From contig CAROLD010000007.1 in assembly GCA_949035555.1 (NCBI GenBank), positions 1 through 64,000 on the forward strand: 64,000 nt of DNA. The letters are read 5' to 3'. Shown here one piece after another: positions 51,770 through 58,950 of this stretch. The position numbers were made by a program, and so were the translations under genes. Numbering within the stretch: position 1 is the first letter of the stretch; the number at the start of each line of letters is the position of its first letter. Source of the stretch: an uncultured bacterium (lineage in GTDB: Bacteria; Cyanobacteriota; Vampirovibrionia; Gastranaerophilales; Gastranaerophilaceae). Below the pieces are notes generated by a model that did no database searches, was not told the origin of the DNA, and worked only from the letters and a program-made list of their open reading frames with translations.

Positions 51770-52459
51770 TTATTCTTCTTGTACTGCCATTGAAATGTAT
51801 GTTGTAGAAAGCAGGGTGAATACCAGTGCCTGAATTAGTGCAACGAATAATTCAAATAACATAAACGGAAGAGGTAAAACTATTGCAAATAAGCTTACAA
51901 AAGTTGCAACAAGCAATTCGCCAGCAAGAATGTTTGCAAAAAGTCGTAGAGCCAAAGAAAACGGTCTTACAAAAAGCTCAAGGGTATCAACAATAGTAAC
52001 AATTATCCCGTCAATACTGAAGCCTTTGAAAAAGAATTTTGAACCGTTTCTTCTGATACCGTAAAATATATAATAAATTGACACAACAACAGCCATTGCC
52101 GCAGTCATATTTATATCGTTATTAGGTGACGCAAGTTCTCCATGTGCAAGATGAATGAGTTTGAATGGAAGCTGTCCAACAAGATTTGCGGTTAAGATAA
52201 ACATAAACAATGTCAAAATAATTGCAATATGTTTTTGTGCTTCGTCATTTCCCATACTAGCTTTAGAAATATCATTAAAGTATTTAATTATATTTTCGCC
52301 AATAAGTTGAAGTTTACCGGGAATCATTTTTAGATTTCTGGTTGTTATGAACGCTATAATAATAAGTATAAGCATTGAAAACCACATAGTTAAAAGGGTA
52401 TCCATGTTAAAAGACACTGTATGTCCCAGAATATTAGTTGTATAAACCCAGTGTTCCAT
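51770..52459 (-). CDS. atpB: F-type ATP synthase a subunit
   Basis: Membrane stator subunit forming the ion half-channels. The essential Arg is in RPFSLALRLFANILAGELL. About six helices, 229 residues. First gene of the atp operon; no atpI gene precedes it. GGGAG is five bases before the ATG. Confidence 0.94.
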   Translation of the reverse strand: MEHWVYTTNILGHTVSFNMDTLLTMWFSMLILIIIAFITTRNLKMIPGKLQLIGENIIKYFNDISKASMGNDEAQKHIAIILTLFMFILTANLVGQLPFKLIHLAHGELASPNNDINMTAAMAVVVSIYYIFYGIRRNGSKFFFKGFSIDGIIVTIVDTLELFVRPFSLALRLFANILAGELLVATFVSLFAIVLPLPFMLFELFVALIQALVFTLLSTTYISMAVQEE

Positions 52460-52480
52460 TTTTCTCCCTCTTCACAAGTA

Positions 52481-52509
52481 ATATTATCACTGAAAAAATT
52501 TTTTCGCAA
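52481..52509 (-). promoter_or_regulatory. Promoter of the ATP synthase operon
   Basis: Minus-strand TTGCGA (52504-52509), 17-base spacer, and extended -10 TGATAATAT (hexamer 52481-52486). The predicted leader is about 15 bases with GAGGGAG. Confidence 0.65.
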
Positions 52510-52565
52510 ATATATTTTTTCAAATGAGGGAATTTATTTGAGTTGCCCGAGTGGCGGATATTTGA

Positions 52566-53153
52566 TTACCAGCTTAATTCATCGCAGTCTGCAATATTTA
52601 TCTGATCAAATATTTTTTCTACAGCTTTTTGTGGAGTTTTGAATTGAGCTTCTTTAGTAGATATAACATCAAGTAGCTCATTGCCGATGAGCCATTCATC
52701 TTTTGTGGAATTATAGGTAATATCGTTAGTATAGTCTCCGCCCTTGAATTTTGAATACTGAATATGCAGTTTCTTTAATACTCCCTCCATCATGTCAAAT
52801 AGTTCAGAGCTTCTGGGGCTGTTGATATTATATTTCTTACTGCCCAGAATAAATCCTTTCAGGCAATCAAGATTAAGCAGATTTACAATCTTTTCCGTGA
52901 TTTCTGTCTCCAGTTTTTTAAAATTTTGATTTCTGGTTTCTGTCGGACAAATGTGAAAAAGCAAAACTTTTTCACCGTCATTTACTCCCATTGCAGTGCA
53001 GTCATAGATGCCGTCGGTACGTGCTTTTTGTGATAGTGCAGTTTGTTTTATTGTCCACGGATAATCGACGCTTGCAAATTCTCTGTTCACTAAATTGCGA
53101 AAGTCGGCTCTGCCCGCAATTTTTATTCTCGATTGAAATGAAATATTGTCCAT
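52566..53153 (-). CDS. Uncharacterised soluble protein, lineage-type N-terminus
   Basis: 195 residues from the ATG at 53153 (MDNISFQSRIKIAGRADF); the frame is open to an ATG at 53189, and neither start has a clear ribosome-binding site. Mixed alpha/beta, with a conserved-looking CTAMGVNDGEKVLLFHICP segment (about 55-73) and a C-terminal helical part. No known domain. Divergent from birA. The ISFQSR stretch recalls N-termini of other hypothetical proteins in this window. Confidence 0.6.
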   Translation of the reverse strand: MDNISFQSRIKIAGRADFRNLVNREFASVDYPWTIKQTALSQKARTDGIYDCTAMGVNDGEKVLLFHICPTETRNQNFKKLETEITEKIVNLLNLDCLKGFILGSKKYNINSPRSSELFDMMEGVLKKLHIQYSKFKGGDYTNDITYNSTKDEWLIGNELLDVISTKEAQFKTPQKAVEKIFDQINIADCDELSW

Positions 53154-53211
53154 ATTTACATTAATGCAGAGCAAAAATAAATTTGCCATATGTTTTTTAT
53201 TTTGTTTGTTA

Positions 53212-53217
53212 TATAAT
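53212..53217 (+). promoter_or_regulatory. -10 box of the birA-oadGAB unit
   Basis: Perfect TATAAT, 35 bases before the ATG at 53252. This argues against an upstream in-frame start at 53183. The -35 region is weak. Confidence 0.5.
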
Positions 53218-53251
53218 TACTGTACACGTGGATATTCCGTTAGGGGAGAAA

Positions 53252-53974
53252 ATGGAAATTATCAGACTAGAAGAAACTGAGTCAACCAATAGTTATGCAA
53301 AATCGCATATTGGCGTACTTGCGGATAAAACTGCTGTTCATGCTCTTCGCCAAACTTGCGGCAGAGGCAGGCTTAACCGTAAATGGGTTGATTTAGGTGA
53401 GGATAATCTGTATTTATCCATTGTCTTAAAACCTTCAAATGCTTTTAGTGAAATTTACCCTAACTTGACTCAGTATTTGTCTGTTGCACTTTCAAAAGTT
53501 CTTGAAAGTTACGGGGTTAAGACACAGATTAAGTGGCCGAATGATGTTTTGATAAACGGTAAAAAAATAGCCGGAATACTTTCAGAAACAGTTATGTCCG
53601 GTGGTAATTTAGAAGGTATTGTGCTTGGTATAGGTGTTAATCTTAATGCTGAACAGGCTGACCTGGATGCGATTCCTGATAAAATTGCTGCGAGTTTAAA
53701 TATTGAAACAGGTAAAAATATAAATTTAGATATATTCTTAAACGAATTATTAACCGAATTTTTTGCAAATTATGATGAATTTCTTAAAATAGGTTTTTCA
53801 TTAATAAAAGATGAATATGTAAAGAGAAATTGTTTTTTAGATACCGAACTTAATGTTCAGGTATTTAATAATATAAAAACTGGTTTTGCCAAGTCTGTTA
53901 CAGATAAGGGGGAACTTGTTTTACAAACTAAAGATAACGCAGAAACAGTACTTACGATAGGAGATATTTTATGA
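53252..53974 (+). CDS. birA: Biotin-protein ligase, monofunctional
   Basis: Attaches biotin to the Lys of acceptor domains. Catalytic GRGRLNRKW (about 40-48), KWPNDVLINGKKIAGIL (about 92-108) and the C-terminal SH3-like domain are present; there is no N-terminal helix-turn-helix, so it is not a BirA repressor. 241 residues; GGGGAGA five bases before the ATG. It overlaps oadG by four bases, which ties ligase expression to its biotin-protein target OadA. Confidence 0.93.
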   Translation: MEIIRLEETESTNSYAKSHIGVLADKTAVHALRQTCGRGRLNRKWVDLGEDNLYLSIVLKPSNAFSEIYPNLTQYLSVALSKVLESYGVKTQIKWPNDVLINGKKIAGILSETVMSGGNLEGIVLGIGVNLNAEQADLDAIPDKIAASLNIETGKNINLDIFLNELLTEFFANYDEFLKIGFSLIKDEYVKRNCFLDTELNVQVFNNIKTGFAKSVTDKGELVLQTKDNAETVLTIGDIL

Positions 53975-54210
53975 GTGGAAATTTAGGAAACGGGTTAGTA
54001 TTACTCGGAATGGGAATGGGATTTGTTCTTATATTCCTTACAATTTTGATTTTCTCAATGAGAATTATGTCAAAATTTGTTGGATATTTGAATAAAATAT
54101 TCCCGGAAGCTGTTGAAGAAGTCAAAACCGCAGCTAAAAAGACAGCGGCAAATGTGGATGAAGCAATCGCTGTCGCTATTGCCGCAATTATGGCAAGGGG
54201 TAAATCTTAA
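53971..54210 (+). CDS. oadG: OadG-like gamma subunit of a Na+-pumping decarboxylase
   Basis: 79 residues: one membrane helix (about 11-34), then an Ala/Lys-rich cytoplasmic tail. This matches the small gamma subunit that stabilises the alpha-beta complex. Identification depends on the position between birA and oadA; sequence conservation in this family is low. Confidence 0.75.
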   Translation: MSGNLGNGLVLLGMGMGFVLIFLTILIFSMRIMSKFVGYLNKIFPEAVEEVKTAAKKTAANVDEAIAVAIAAIMARGKS

Positions 54211-54272
54211 GAGGAGCTTCCGTATAAGATTATTATTTACAAAGATTATATTTTAACGAAAGGATAAAATTT

Positions 54273-56063
54273 ATGGGAAAGAAACTTATTAAAGTTATGG
54301 ACACATCTTTCAGAGATGGTTTCCAATCGGTTTACGGAGCGAGAGTTTTCGTGGACGATTTTCTTCCTGCATTAAAATCAGCTGTTGATGCAGGTATTAG
54401 ACATTTTGAAGTTGCAGGCGGTGCAAGATTTCAATCACCGATTTTCTATTGTAATGAAAACGCTTTTGAAACAATGGACAAAATTAGAGCCGCTGTAGGT
54501 CCTGATATCAACCTTCAATCTCTTTCAAGAGGGGTTAACGTTGTAGGTTTGGATTCACAGCCAAGAGACGTTATCGACCTTCATGCAAAAATGTTTGCTA
54601 AACACGGTGTTACCACTATCAGAAACTTTGATGCATTGAATGATGTTAACAATTTGTTGTACTCAAGCCAATGTATTAAAAAACACGGGTTGAAACACGA
54701 AGTTACTATCACTATGATGGAACTTCCAATTGGTTGTACCGGTGCACATGATGTTGATTTCTACGAAAGAGTTCTTCGTTCAATTTTGGATGCCGGAATT
54801 GAATTTGATTCTCTTGCATTCAAAGATGCTTCAGGTACATCAGCTCCTCGCAAAGTATTTGAAACAATTAAAAGAACACGTGAAATTTTGGGTGCGGATG
54901 CTGATATCAGATTCCACTCTCACGAAACAGCAGGCACAGGCTTATCAGCTTACTTAGCGGCTTTAGAAGGCGGCGCTAACTGTATCGACCTTTCTATGAA
55001 ACCTGTTTCCGGCGGTACTGCTCAGCCTGATATCGTTTCTATGTGGCACGCATTAAAAGGTACCGAATACGATTTGGGTATTGATGTAGAAAAAATCTTA
55101 GAAACAGAAGAAGTATTTAAAGAATGTATGAAAGATTATTTCTTGCCTCCTGAAGCTCTTGCAGTTAACCCTCAGATTATTCAATCTCCGTTGCCTGGCG
55201 GTGCTTTGACAGCTAATACTCAAATGTTACGTGACAACAATTTGATGAACAAATACCCTGAAGTTGTTGCCGCAATGAAAGAAGTTGTAGAAAAAGGCGG
55301 TTTTGGAACATCTGTAACTCCTGTTTCCCAATTCTATTTCCAACAAGCGTTCAACAATGTAATGTTCGGTAAGTGGAAGAAAATTGCAGAAGGTTACGGA
55401 AAAATGGTTCTTGGCTACTTTGGTAAAACTCCTTGCGAACCTGATGCTGAAGTTATTAAAATCGCTGAAGAACAACTTGGTTTGCAGCCAACTACAGAAA
55501 CGGTTGTTGACTTAAATGATAAAGACGAAACAAAAGGTCTTAAAGTTGCTCAAAAAAGACTTGAAGATGCAGGTCTTGAAGTTAATGATGAAAACTTATT
55601 TATCTCTGCGGCTTGTAAAGAAAAAGGTATCTTATTCTTGCAAGGAAAGGGAACAATCGGTGTTCGTAAAAATGAAAATAAATCAGAAAATCCTTCATCT
55701 TGCGAACCGGCAGGAAACGGATACACTGTTACAGTTAACGGTAAAAAATATGCTGTTGCTTTAGAAGGCGGAAAAGCTACAGTTAACGGTAAATTATACG
55801 ACTTCAACGTTAAAGAAGGTATCGAAGCAAAAGCCGCTGATGCAGGAGAAGGTACTCCTATTAAAGCAGCTTTACCTGGTAACGTTTTAAAAGTGTTAGT
55901 TTCAGAAGGCGATTCAATTGGCGAAGGCGATGTAATTGCTGTTGTTGAAGCTATGAAAATGGAAACAGAAATTAAATCACCTGTTTCAGGTACTGTTAAA
56001 TCTGTTGAAATCGAAGTCGGTAACAAAGTTCAAACAGGTCAAGTATTGGTAACTGTAGGTTAG
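54273..56063 (+). CDS. oadA: Biotin-dependent carboxyltransferase, OadA-like alpha subunit
   Basis: N-terminal carboxyltransferase barrel of the 5S/pyruvate-carboxylase type (about 1-300; DTSFRDGFQS, FKDASGTS with the presumed carbamylated Lys, FHSHETAG with two metal His), conserved domain, then a C-terminal biotinyl domain with EAMKMETE. 596 residues, as for OadA. The DTSFRDGFQS motif differs from the usual RDAHQS of oxaloacetate decarboxylases (His to Phe), suggesting a separate subfamily. Substrate most likely oxaloacetate, not proven. Confidence 0.9.
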   Translation: MGKKLIKVMDTSFRDGFQSVYGARVFVDDFLPALKSAVDAGIRHFEVAGGARFQSPIFYCNENAFETMDKIRAAVGPDINLQSLSRGVNVVGLDSQPRDVIDLHAKMFAKHGVTTIRNFDALNDVNNLLYSSQCIKKHGLKHEVTITMMELPIGCTGAHDVDFYERVLRSILDAGIEFDSLAFKDASGTSAPRKVFETIKRTREILGADADIRFHSHETAGTGLSAYLAALEGGANCIDLSMKPVSGGTAQPDIVSMWHALKGTEYDLGIDVEKILETEEVFKECMKDYFLPPEALAVNPQIIQSPLPGGALTANTQMLRDNNLMNKYPEVVAAMKEVVEKGGFGTSVTPVSQFYFQQAFNNVMFGKWKKIAEGYGKMVLGYFGKTPCEPDAEVIKIAEEQLGLQPTTETVVDLNDKDETKGLKVAQKRLEDAGLEVNDENLFISAACKEKGILFLQGKGTIGVRKNENKSENPSSCEPAGNGYTVTVNGKKYAVALEGGKATVNGKLYDFNVKEGIEAKAADAGEGTPIKAALPGNVLKVLVSEGDSIGEGDVIAVVEAMKMETEIKSPVSGTVKSVEIEVGNKVQTGQVLVTVG

Positions 56064-56073
56064 GGGGTCGCAA

Positions 56074-57279
56074 ATGATATTATCAGAAGGATTATTAGAA
56101 CTGTGGCACTCTACAGGTATCTATAATATGGTTGAAAAGTTTGACCCGTCAATTACTTCACCGGTTGAACAATTTTTCCATCAGTTCGGACATCCGATAA
56201 TGCTTGTTATCTGTTTGTTCTTATTATGGCTGGGCATTAAAAAACAATACGAACCTTTACTTTTGGTTCCAATCGCTTTCGGCGGTTTGTTATCAAATAT
56301 TCCGATGGCTGGTATTGCTGACCCTACAGGGTTCTTAGGTATAATTTATGAAGCTGGTATTCATAAAGGATTATTCCCGTTGATTATTTTCATGGGTGTT
56401 GGTGCTATGACTGACTTCGGTCCGTTAATTGCAAACCCTAAAACTGCACTTTTAGGTGGTGCAGCTCAATTCGGTATTTTCGGAGCATTGCTTTTAGCAT
56501 TATGCTGTTTCGGATTTACCTTGCCGCAATCAGGTGCTATCGGTATTATTGGTGGTGCAGACGGTCCGACTTCTATTTATGTAACTTCAAAACTTGCGCC
56601 TGAATTATTGGGTGCAATCGCGGTTGCAGCTTATTCATATATGGCTTTAGTTCCAGTTATTCAACCGCCTATTATGAAATTGTTAACTACAGATAAAGAA
56701 CGCCAAATTCAAATGGATCAATTAAGACAAGTTTCAAAAAGAGAGAAAATTGTATTCCCGTTAGTTGTACTTTCTTTATGTATAATTTTCTTACCTGATG
56801 CTTGCCCGTTAGTTGGTGCTTTGACTTTTGGTAATCTATGTAAAGAATGTGGTGTTGTTGACAGATTATCTGACACAATGCAAAATGCATTAATCAACAT
56901 AGTAACTATTTTCTTAGGATTGTCTGTTGGATCTAAATTGTCAGCTGAACAGTTTTTAACAGTTCAAACATTGTTTATTCTTCTATTAGGTATTATAGCA
57001 TTCTCATTTGCTACTGCAGCTGGGGTGTTAATGGCTAAATTGATGAATTTATGTACTGCAATTTATGGCAAAATTACAGGAAAAGAAGTTAAACCAATTA
57101 ACCCATTAATCGGTTCTGCTGGTGTTTCTGCGGTTCCAATGGCGGCTCGTGTTTCTAATAAAGTAGGTTTAGAATTCAATTCACAAAACTATTTATTAAT
57201 GCACGCAATGGGTCCAAATGTTGCAGGTGTAATCGGTTCTGCTGTTGCGGCAGGTGTATTGCTTGCGCTATGTCACTAG
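56074..57279 (+). CDS. oadB: Na+-transporting decarboxylase beta subunit
   Basis: Membrane subunit that decarboxylates carboxybiotin and exports Na+. The key Asp is in GGADGPTSIYVTSKLAPELL (about 168-187), with AYSYMALVP and the C-terminal GPNVAGVIGSAVAAG containing the conserved Asn and Ser. About ten helices, 401 residues. Last gene of the birA-oadG-oadA-oadB unit, followed by a terminator. Confidence 0.94.
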   Translation: MILSEGLLELWHSTGIYNMVEKFDPSITSPVEQFFHQFGHPIMLVICLFLLWLGIKKQYEPLLLVPIAFGGLLSNIPMAGIADPTGFLGIIYEAGIHKGLFPLIIFMGVGAMTDFGPLIANPKTALLGGAAQFGIFGALLLALCCFGFTLPQSGAIGIIGGADGPTSIYVTSKLAPELLGAIAVAAYSYMALVPVIQPPIMKLLTTDKERQIQMDQLRQVSKREKIVFPLVVLSLCIIFLPDACPLVGALTFGNLCKECGVVDRLSDTMQNALINIVTIFLGLSVGSKLSAEQFLTVQTLFILLLGIIAFSFATAAGVLMAKLMNLCTAIYGKITGKEVKPINPLIGSAGVSAVPMAARVSNKVGLEFNSQNYLLMHAMGPNVAGVIGSAVAAGVLLALCH

Positions 57280-57325
57280 GGGGTATATTGTTACCTCTTC
57301 CGGTGGGATGGTTCATAATTCAAGA

Positions 57326-57354
57326 AAAAGCTCCTCATTTGAGGAGCTTTTTTT
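57326..57354. terminator. Terminator after oadB
   Basis: Stem AAAGCTCCTC / GAGGAGCTTT with a T tail on the plus strand, at the junction with a convergent gene. Confidence 0.8.
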
Positions 57355-57715
57355 ATGCTTTTAAATCTATATTTTCACCAATTTCCTTTACCATTTTTTC
57401 GATTTCGGTATTTATATCCGGAGCTGTCATAAGTCTTGTTTTAATTGGTTTTAATAAAGGATTTGCGCCTTCTAGATATTTTCCAGCTCCAATTGGGAGA
57501 ATAAATGCTCCGAGAAAATTATTACTTTTTACCAACTCTTTAAAATCATTGTCTGTATATTTAAAAATCTTTTGTATGGTGGTTAAGATATCAGCGGTAT
57601 CTTGGATATCTTTTTCGGACTTTCCTGCCGGCATTTGTCCTGAAAGGCATCTTAAGACTCCGTTTGTCGGGAAACTGCGTGTTATATATTTCGGTTCTGT
57701 TAATTTTACTTTCAT
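57353..57715 (-). CDS. Small uncharacterised soluble protein
   Basis: 120 residues, mixed alpha/beta, no signal peptide or membrane helix. A helix DIQDTADILTTIQKIFKYTDNDF (split over about 36-58) and a Gly-Ala-Gly segment PIGAGKYLEG in the middle. It follows the 141-residue gene by 11 bases on the same strand. Not assignable. Confidence 0.6.
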   Translation of the reverse strand: MKVKLTEPKYITRSFPTNGVLRCLSGQMPAGKSEKDIQDTADILTTIQKIFKYTDNDFKELVKSNNFLGAFILPIGAGKYLEGANPLLKPIKTRLMTAPDINTEIEKMVKEIGENIDLKA

Positions 57716-57726
57716 GTTAGTCCTTA

Positions 57727-58152
57727 TTAAATGTATTTGTCCAGTCCCAGTTCTTTTAATGAAATTTTATCTATTTCAATAGTTTTTGTGCCAATTTTTT
57801 TAGCTTCGGCATTCCATATATTTTTGAGCTTTTTATTTATAACTTTTTCGTCTTCAGGCAAAAATGTTCTCTCTTTATTTATGTCATTGCAAACTTTGCG
57901 TATATTTGTTACGGCTTCACCGATAGCAGGGTATTTTTCGCGTAAGATTAATGACAAATTTTTTAATCCTTCAGCCACTTCACCTGAGTATAAGTCCATT
58001 ACTTTTAAGCCTGAAACTTGTTCAAGTAATTGATACTGTTTTGGACAAGATATTTTTGCATTATCAAGAAAACATCCTGAAGCGACTTCTATTGCTGTTT
58101 TTGTTGGGATTTTCATCCCAAATGATGTAGGGGGTGTATTTTGTATTTGCAT
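57727..58152 (-). CDS. Uncharacterised protein with PTSFGMKI N-terminus
   Basis: 141 residues. It starts MQIQNTPPTSFGMKIPTKTA, then a helical, mixed-charge protein. AAGGA lies six bases before the ATG. No known domain. The N-terminal TSFGMK stretch is one of several similar short Ser-Phe motifs in hypothetical proteins of this window. First gene of a two-gene unit with the 120-residue protein. Confidence 0.6.
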   Translation of the reverse strand: MQIQNTPPTSFGMKIPTKTAIEVASGCFLDNAKISCPKQYQLLEQVSGLKVMDLYSGEVAEGLKNLSLILREKYPAIGEAVTNIRKVCNDINKERTFLPEDEKVINKKLKNIWNAEAKKIGTKTIEIDKISLKELGLDKYI

Positions 58153-58222
58153 ATATATTCCTTTTTTTTCTTTATAATACCCGTGAATTTATTTTTTTGC
58201 CTTTTTGTAATAAAATTTTTGT

Positions 58223-58738
58223 ATGTTAAATAAAAAATTTGCAATTCTAAACTCAAATAATACAAGAATTATATCTGCACTGAAAGCGCACTTCGGCGAT
58301 ATTTGCAGTATTGTTGAAGAAAATGATAATTTTGAATATTATGATTTAATTGTTTTAGTTGAACATGAGCCGGATTTTTCTGTTCCCAAAAATCTCAATG
58401 TGATAAATTTTCATCCTTCTCTTTTACCGTCATTTAGGTGCAGGGACGCTATTAAAGAAGCTTTTTTGTCAGGGGTTAAGGTTAGCGGAGTAACTGTTCA
58501 TCGGGTTGAAAATGATAATTTCTTCGGACAGATAATTGCTCAATATCCTGTTCTTATTGGGCTTGACACTCATATTGACGATTTTGAAAAAGATATAAAT
58601 GAGATTATCGCGAAATTGGCAATACCTGTAATTGATTCAATACTGAATGACAGAATTTTTGACTTCCATGACTTATTTAAAAATTCTTGTCATCATAATA
58701 GCAGTTGCGGCGGTAATTGTTCAAGCTGTAATCATTAG
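58223..58738 (+). CDS. PurN-like formyltransferase-domain protein with Cys-rich tail
   Basis: 171 residues resembling the core of glycinamide ribonucleotide formyltransferase: INFHPSLLPSF (about 70-80) keeps the Asn and His, then GVKVSGVTVHRV and GQIIAQYPV. The position of the essential Asp (D144 of E. coli PurN) is occupied by Phe in VENDNFFGQ, and the N-terminal Rossmann part is shortened. The C-terminus CHHNSSCGGNCSSCNH looks like a metal-binding tail. Formyl transfer is unlikely. No Shine-Dalgarno sequence is visible. Confidence 0.7.
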   Translation: MLNKKFAILNSNNTRIISALKAHFGDICSIVEENDNFEYYDLIVLVEHEPDFSVPKNLNVINFHPSLLPSFRCRDAIKEAFLSGVKVSGVTVHRVENDNFFGQIIAQYPVLIGLDTHIDDFEKDINEIIAKLAIPVIDSILNDRIFDFHDLFKNSCHHNSSCGGNCSSCNH

Positions 58739-58905
58739 GATTTTGTGATAATATTCAATTTTTCAATTACTCCGTTAAAAAAAGTTTTCGAATGCTTAAG
58801 TTCCGTTTTAATTTTTTTTATGTCAGCGTTTATAACTGTAGGGTCATTTGTCCTGATTTTCTGGGAGTAAATGGATTTAACTTCTTTAATTATTGATTCT
58901 TTCAT
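58735..58905 (-). CDS. Small protein downstream of ilvB
   Basis: Short frame encoding 56 residues (MKESIIKEVKSIYSQKIRTN ... IEKLNIITKS), probably a helical hairpin. GAGG lies 11 bases before the ATG. It follows ilvB by 45 bases on the same strand, at the place where ilvN often sits, but it has no ACT-domain features. Its stop overlaps that of the convergent gene. Confidence 0.5.
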   Translation of the reverse strand: MKESIIKEVKSIYSQKIRTNDPTVINADIKKIKTELKHSKTFFNGVIEKLNIITKS

Positions 58906-58950
58906 TATTGTTCAAGCCTCTTCTAAGGGTAATATTCTTATTAATTCGTG

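Noticed and set aside
52541..52562. tRNA-like start GCCCGAGTGGCGGA
   Set aside because: It resembles the 5' part of a tRNA, but no acceptor-stem complement, anticodon arm or T-loop follows, and it runs into the 3' end of a protein gene.
55550..56026. Long open frame (158 codons) antisense to oadA
   Set aside because: It lies entirely inside a well-supported gene, its translation has no domain, and long antisense frames are expected from codon bias in such genes.
57270..57782. Open frame of 170 codons overlapping the end of oadB and two minus-strand genes
   Set aside because: It crosses a strong terminator and lies opposite two genes that have ribosome-binding sites and tight spacing.
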